Positions 58,301 through 64,000 of a stretch of DNA of 64,000 nucleotides are shown here, in pieces. A program made the position numbers and the translations under genes. Position 1 is the stretch's first letter, and each line of letters starts with the position of its first letter. Source of the stretch: Mesodorylaimus sp. YZB2_4 (taxonomy: Eukaryota > Nematoda > Enoplea > Dorylaimida > Dorylaimidae); assembly GCA_030248295.1 (NCBI GenBank), contig JASANH010000455.1:1-64000 (forward strand). The letters run 5' to 3'. The notes under the pieces were generated by a model. It made no database searches. It saw only the letters and a list, made by a program, of their open reading frames with translations, and had not been told where the DNA came from.

Positions 58301-61300
58301 AAACTCATCGCGATTTGTACAGCTCGGCCAATGTATTCTTGTGGAAAGTTTGGAGATCGAATTTTATTCGCAATGCCAACAGCGGATTTTCGGTAGCTTT
58401 GCCCGATATTTTCGATCAATTCGTGCCCAACGTTCATCGATTTGAAGTAATCGAAAATGAATTTATTGAAAATTCGAGGTTCGAATTCGTACTTTCCGGT
58501 TACTACGCTTGGGTGAATGTGAGTTCGAATAATTTCACTTCGAATGCGGCACGAGTTGATGGCAACGGAGGGATCTTGAAAATAACGGGTATGGAGAAGG
58601 AGTTGATTATGGTTAGGAATCGATTCAATTATAATTGGGGCAAGTACATGATCTTTTACGATATACGGAGTCAATCGATCAATAACAGCTTTATACCGGC
58701 CGAAATTCGATACAATTATGTGACGGATAATTATTATTTATTGCGAGTGGACGAACCCCAAGTCGATAATTGGCCTCGTAGTTTTGCATGCGGCGTAATT
58801 GGATTACAAAAAGTGAACGTCAATTATAATAATTTCCGAAATGATTTGATGGATTTTGAAATGGTGGTCGGTTTGAAAGGGTCGCAACTGACGGACACGA
58901 TGAATATTACGTTCAATTATTGGGGAAAATTGACAGCGGCCGAAATCGATAATCGTATATTCGATTTTGATGATTGGAATATTTATTCGGTTTCCAATTT
59001 TAGTCCATATTATGTGACCGAGGAACGAAGTATTAATTTCGAATGGCGTCCCGAGGATGCGCAGATAGCGAGGTACGTGTACGAGGAGCCGAGCGTGGAC
59101 GATTTGCACGGGCGTGTGTTCAAGTCGGTGACGTTGACGAGGAGGAGGGACAAGTGGCCAGTCTATCCCTTCTATTATAAGCCGGATAAACCGTATAGAA
59201 TAAGAAAGGATTTGACTATTATGCCTGGTGCCACTTTGACCATCGAGAAGGGCGTGGAGGTGCATATCTATCCCAATGTGAGGTAAGTGAGACGGAGGGG
59301 ACGGTGTGTCCTGGGCACCTTATTTGTCATTATTTATTTTCAGAATCCTAATTTTGGGGACACTGATCGCGGAAGGGACGTTCTACGAGCCGATTCGTCT
59401 CAAGCCGATCAATATCACGGAATGGCTGGAAATTAATTCGAATAAGACGGCGCAGATTCAGCAACTTTTGCAGCAGCAACGAAGTATGAGTGGGAACGGG
59501 TCGAGTGCGAGGCCGAAATCAATGCTAAAGCGTCAAGCGGAGTTGCTGGCTTTGAAACATCGATTGAAGAGGGACGTGATTTACCGTCAGTTCCCGCTAC
59601 TTCATCGAGTGGATGGGTTCTTCCAGAAATTCGATTGTTTCCTCGTGGGTGGCCAGGATAATCGAAGTGGATTTGTGGAAATTTACAATAAGACGACTGG
59701 CGAGTTGGTGCCATTGTGCGATAGGCAGTTCACGAAACGGAATGCGGAAGTGGTGTGCAGGGAGCTCGGATACGAGACGAGGAACGCGTACGTTTGGATT
59801 GGACCACGGTACGATCATGACCCGAAATTGCGAATTATCAAAGCATATTCGGAACCAAGGCAATGTACGGGCGACGAAAAACGGTTGGATATGTGCGATT
59901 TGCGATTGCAGGTGAGCAGTGGTGTGAAATGGGGATGAGGGGAGACAGAGGGGGCTCTGACTGTCTTTTGCGATTCAAGGGCGATCTGAAACTGTGGCAA
60001 TGCAGCGACGCCGAGCACTATGTCTTCGTTCATTGCGCCCCATTCCGAAGTACGGACGATGTCTATATCGGCGAGTGGGGCGGAATTTTCCTCAGCGCCA
60101 CCAGTCTGGACGCGGCCTCTGCTGCACTTCCCGGCAGCAATGTCGGGGTGCCTAGCCAGAAAAATAGTATCCTTCGGCATATGGAAATCGTCGGAGCGGG
60201 GTACGCTCATAATGATAGCTACGCTAGTGCATTGACGACCGTTTTCCAAACGCCAGTTCTGGATCATGTGAATGTGACCAATAGTTCGATGCATGGGTTG
60301 CATATCATCGCGCCGAGGCAGTCCGTGGAATTGACAAAGTTGAATATCACTTTCAATCACGGCGTTGGTTTGAATGTGCTCACGTTGAATTTGCAAAGTC
60401 AGACGTCGACCAATGAACCACTGAGGAATGTGACCGTGCCTTATAATCTGTTCGGCTTCGTGGACATGTGCTCGGTGGGAAAGGAGATCAATGTGGAAAG
60501 TCGGCTGCTGGTTTATTTCAAATACGATAGCTACCCAGTCGACTGCGTCAAATTCTTCACCAGCGTCGGTGGGGTGAAGCCGATCGGGTTCAAATTGCTT
60601 CAGGCTAACTTCTACGATACGAATGATCCGACGGCCAGACCGGACGGATTGGCTTTTTACAATGGACGAAACGTAACTCCGAGTAGCCTAATTGGGAAGT
60701 TACGATATGACACGAGTGGAGCCGATTTGGGACGAAGTTTTCAAAGTCAAGGATCGACGTTGGCTGTGCATTGGAAAGCGAATGCAGCTGATGGATCGTA
60801 TGGGTTTATTGCCGAAGTGGTAACGCTGCCCGCACCCCCTGATTTGGGTAAGTGAGTGTAATAAGGTTACAGAGCAGACCATGGTTCTCTGGGTGATCGT
60901 AGATGACCGTATAACTAGTCTGGTTGAAGTTTCTGATCTTTGACTCTCGTCTGATCAGAAACGTCAACGGTATAAAATTTTCGACCATTAGAGTCGAAGG
61001 TCGCTGCTCTGATCGTATGTAAGATCCCCGCAGTCTTGCCTTACCAACTTCAATCTCTGACTCAAGGAGACGCCAACATGTGAGTGGGGTAGTGTGTCAC
61101 AGCATCGTGGGTGTGAGATTCGAGCGGGCTCTTGTGAATGCGCTCTGGGTACGGCTGCTTCAGAGCAGTCTGTCAGATCATAACCACCACGTCCTCATTT
61201 CAGCCAATATTCGTCAAGTGGCCGTCAAGGACTCCCGTTTCGAACGCAACGATCGAGGTGCCTTCAACTACTACAGTATGGGCGAAGTGAATCCTGACCT

Positions 61301-64000
61301 ATTTATTGATCAGTGCTACTTCGGTCGCAATGGCTATCACGTGTGGGGCAATTTCACAACCAGCGAGAATGCCGCTCGCCTTGATTTGCATAACACTCAG
61401 AATATGAAATTCCAGAATTCAGTTTTCTATCGCAATCAAGGCGGTTTGGTCATCAGCGCAGGATCAACGTCCGCAAGCGCGCGATTGGAAGGAGTGATCA
61501 AAAATTGCGCTTTCGCCAATAATCGATACGCGGAGACGTTGAGATTGGAAGGACGAGATTATCAGTTGATTTATGTTCTGAATAATTATTTCGGCAAGAA
61601 TTGGGCGCCTTATCACGACACTGTCATGGTCAATCGCATATTGGTCAATTTCACCCACAATGTCTTTTTCAACAACACTGGTCTGCATATCGTCGATTTG
61701 ACTGGCTATCGTCAAGTGGCCACTGAATTCCAGACGTTCTACAATAATTATTTGTATGACAATCTGGCCATGGGGCACGGATATCAATTCGGAGTCAAGT
61801 ACGGATATTTTCCAGATGGTGATGTTGGTTATGTGTATCGAGAGCAGAAGAGGAAGAAAAGGCAGACGGGCGAGAATGCGGATATTGTCTTCTTGAATAA
61901 TCCATTCGATCGACCACCATCAGAACAAGCCTTGCCATCGCCTGGACAATTCCCGGATGGAACAAGTTTCGAATGGTGGGCCAATGTGGGCTACGAAACG
62001 GAGAGGTACAGGAGTACGATTCTGGCTGGTACTGGACAACAACATTATGAAATGAACTTTTTCAATAATCCGCTGAATGATTTCGAATTGACGACAGTCA
62101 CGTCGAGCCCGTAAGTTTGGATTTGGTGGTTGGAGAGAGGGTCTTTGGGAAATGGAAGGAGGCTGAGGGTACATGAATTCCTGAATTTCAGATACGACGC
62201 TTACAGCGGGCCTGTGATAGCCAGGCTCAACTATTGGGGTTACCCTGGAACACCAGCGGTGGCTGCTGGACGAATTCGCGATGGGCACGATTCTAGTTTC
62301 TTGATCAATGTCGATTACGTGCCAGTTTTAGAATCGAATACCACTCTTATGGATGGTGGGTGAAAGTGAGTGTTGTAGTCGTCACTAGCTAGTACATATT
62401 CTGGTTTCAGGGTTCTGCCCGCCAGGATGGTTCAGGGCTGGAACGGAGGACTGGAAGTCTTTCCAATCGTGTTTCCTCTATGTGCCCGGCGTGGCGACGT
62501 TCAAGGAGGCCAATCAGTTCTGCAAGGTGGGTGCTTGGGTTCGGTAGGTTGATGCAAGACGTCTCCCAGGGACCATGTCATTTTAGGACCAAGATGCGTA
62601 CATGCCGTTCTTCCGAGCCAATGATCGGCGACTGCCGGGAGTAGCGACGAAGGTGGACGAAATGAGTAGAAAATACGTTTTGCCCTACGAACGATATGTG
62701 CCTTACGATGCGGTAAGGAAGACCTCGTTAGTCCTCGTGTAAGGTATGACGGTATGGCCTCGTTTCAGAATCGGGACGTCATATTTTGGATCAGCGGGGT
62801 GAGCGTCCCCCCAGAGCAATGCGGTTACTTGTCCTCTCGAACAGGCGAGATAGGATACTACAACTGCGAGGATCTATTGCCGTTCATTTGCGAAAAGGGT
62901 AAGTGCTGTGATGTCATTGTTTTGGGCCGGAATAACAAAGCTATCGATTTTAGGACCTGGGCAATATGGAGAGCCAGTGTTTTGGACACCAGCAGGAATA
63001 GCAGCCCTTGTCATCGGCCTAATCTTGCTGTTGGTTATCGCCATTATCGTAGTTATGTGGTACGTGAAGTCGAGGCGACGTACGAAAGAATTTTTCGAAC
63101 GAAAAACTTCATTGCGCAATTCGATTCGATCAAACAAGATCGCTGCCGAAAAGCAAGAGCAAAGTAAACGTAAGTTGGAACAAGAAAAGAAGATTCGTCC
63201 GCCTTCGCAAGCAATATCATCCGGAAATCGAAGTCCAGACTTGGTGAAAGAAGCTCATAGAAAATTGGTGCTGGCTGGGAGCAAGCATAGTTTGGTGGCT
63301 GATTCGAGTATGAGAGCGAATAAGCCGAGCAGCCCGAGCTCATTGACGAAAGTCAGCGAGTCGAAGACCAGTTTGGACAGCCAGTCGTCGACGACGTATT
63401 TGGCATCGACCAGGCCAGCTACTACAACAACGGGTGATAGTGGACGAAAGAAAGTGTCAGTCCCGTCTGGCACAACATCGGCGTACAGAAGTGACTATTC
63501 GCCCAGCGATACTACGCCAACTTCCTATTTCTCGTCCTCGGCTTATAATAATAAATCGGTTCCATCGCTGTCTAGTTTCAAGAGCCCAGTCGATTCGAAG
63601 TCTATGACATCAATCAACTCGTTGCTGGCCAATTTGGCACCTAAGAAAAGTAAGCGTCGATAAGTTTTGGGGGTTTCTATGTCGCGGAGGGTCTTGAACA
63701 GTCGGACTCAGAAGTTGGTAGGTTAGAGAACAGTTTTTGTGGGCAGGGCTTCGTGAAATGTGAGCTGTTGGGACACTGATGATTAATTATTTATGCTTTT
63801 TTTCAGCATCACTAACGGCCGATGCGGAAGTGAAACTGCGGCCCAAGTCAATGTTTAGCCGACGTGCCGAGAACAGAATTTCTGATGCAACCACGACGAC
63901 TGCCACTGCAACTTGCTCAACGTGCCAAACGGATCGTACAACAGACGTCAGTTACGATCCTTCAGTAACGGAAGAAGACAACGAGAATCGTACGACCTAT
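49341..64000 (+). CDS. bark: Bark beetle/Anakonda homologue (5' 20 exons; runs off window)
   Basis: Exons: 49341-49670, 50629-50798, 51137-51526, 51585-51739, 52223-52351, 52405-52574, 53634-53824, 53879-53985, 54038-54923, 54985-56699, 57980-59282, 59344-59911, 59980-60847, 61204-62110, 62192-62355, 62411-62526, 62587-62712, 62769-62898, 62954-63649, 63807-64000+. All phases agree; 3105 residues lie in the window, close to the length of Drosophila Bark. Bark is the transmembrane organiser of tricellular septate junctions in epithelia. Domains: signal peptide; SRCR at about 136-260, 1031-1150 and 1945-2060; a CUB-like region at about 400-545; many parallel beta-helix repeats between them; a C-type lectin domain at 2686-2807 (GFCPPGW start); a transmembrane helix at about 2817-2845; and a Ser/Thr/Lys-rich cytoplasmic tail, which is still open at base 64000. 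The order matches the family. The start at 49356 is a possible alternative. Confidence 0.93.
51756..52045 (-). repeat. Dispersed repeat E, copy 2 (bark intron 4)
   Basis: Inverted partner of 38876-39190, within intron 4 of the bark homologue. It begins with a long C tract and contains GATCGCCTAAG on the minus strand next to repeated GATCA units. Confidence 0.75.
57030..57540 (-). repeat. SINE family B copy 2 with adjacent family A tail
   Basis: Lies in intron 10 of the bark homologue. The right end read on the minus strand is GCGGTGGCTCAGTTGG, a good A-box-like head. The body matches 8135-8580. The left part (57030-57130) is a plus-strand family A tail, so two elements are nested or joined here. 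Confidence 0.7.
57605..57935 (+). repeat. Dispersed repeat G, longer copy (bark intron 10)
   Basis: Contains GTTGGTGAAATCCTCGGC near its start and GGCCCTGACTTAGGAGAGA near its end, both found about 60 bases apart at 27.4-27.5 kb. It follows directly after the SINE B copy, in the same intron. Confidence 0.4.

Noticed and set aside
1-64000. CRISPR arrays, bacterial operons, rRNA or intact tRNA genes
   Set aside because: No regularly spaced repeats with unique spacers, no ribosomal RNA signatures, and the tRNA-like sequences are SINE heads that lack a proper acceptor stem and anticodon arm.

Overview
The window looks like nuclear DNA of an invertebrate animal. Genes are split by GT-AG introns, intergenic space is long, and short tRNA-derived repeats are scattered throughout. 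The gene set (two bestrophins, a DEG/ENaC channel, a single MSP-domain protein, a DUF1647 protein, an insulin-like peptide, an NKCC-type cotransporter and a Bark beetle/Anakonda homologue) suggests an ecdysozoan-like animal. I cannot name the phylum or species from sequence alone. Exon models below were built by eye from splice sites; all reading-frame phases close, but none has transcript support.

Region 1-9 kb: two tandem bestrophin genes on the minus strand share exon lengths and intron phases. The first holds a small plus-strand membrane-protein gene inside its intron 1. The second carries a one-base frameshift. A secreted tectonin-repeat protein follows on the minus strand. Region 9-25 kb: an MSP-domain gene (+), a DEG/ENaC channel (-), a DUF1647 membrane protein (-), a three-helix membrane protein of unknown family (+) and an insulin-like peptide gene (-), separated by repeats. 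Region 25-32 kb: a lysine-rich single-pass membrane protein (-), then a long gene-poor stretch. Region 32.5-39.5 kb: a complete 15-exon NKCC-type Na-K-Cl cotransporter (+). Region 39.5-49.3 kb: repeats, a decayed coiled-coil gene and a decayed Merlin/ISXO2-like transposase. Region 49.3-64 kb: twenty exons of a Bark beetle/Anakonda homologue (+), running off the end of the window.

There is no operon logic here; the genes are independent. Several concern membranes and epithelia: chloride channels, cation-chloride cotransport, a sodium-channel family member and a tricellular-junction organiser. At least three tRNA-derived SINE families and four other dispersed repeat families are present, some as inverted pairs tens of kilobases apart. 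The most interesting items are the insulin-like peptide with an altered B-chain cysteine spacing, the lysine-rich membrane protein, the unknown three-helix protein, the damaged bestrophin copy with tandem splice acceptors, and a perfect 19-bp hairpin in one dispersed repeat.
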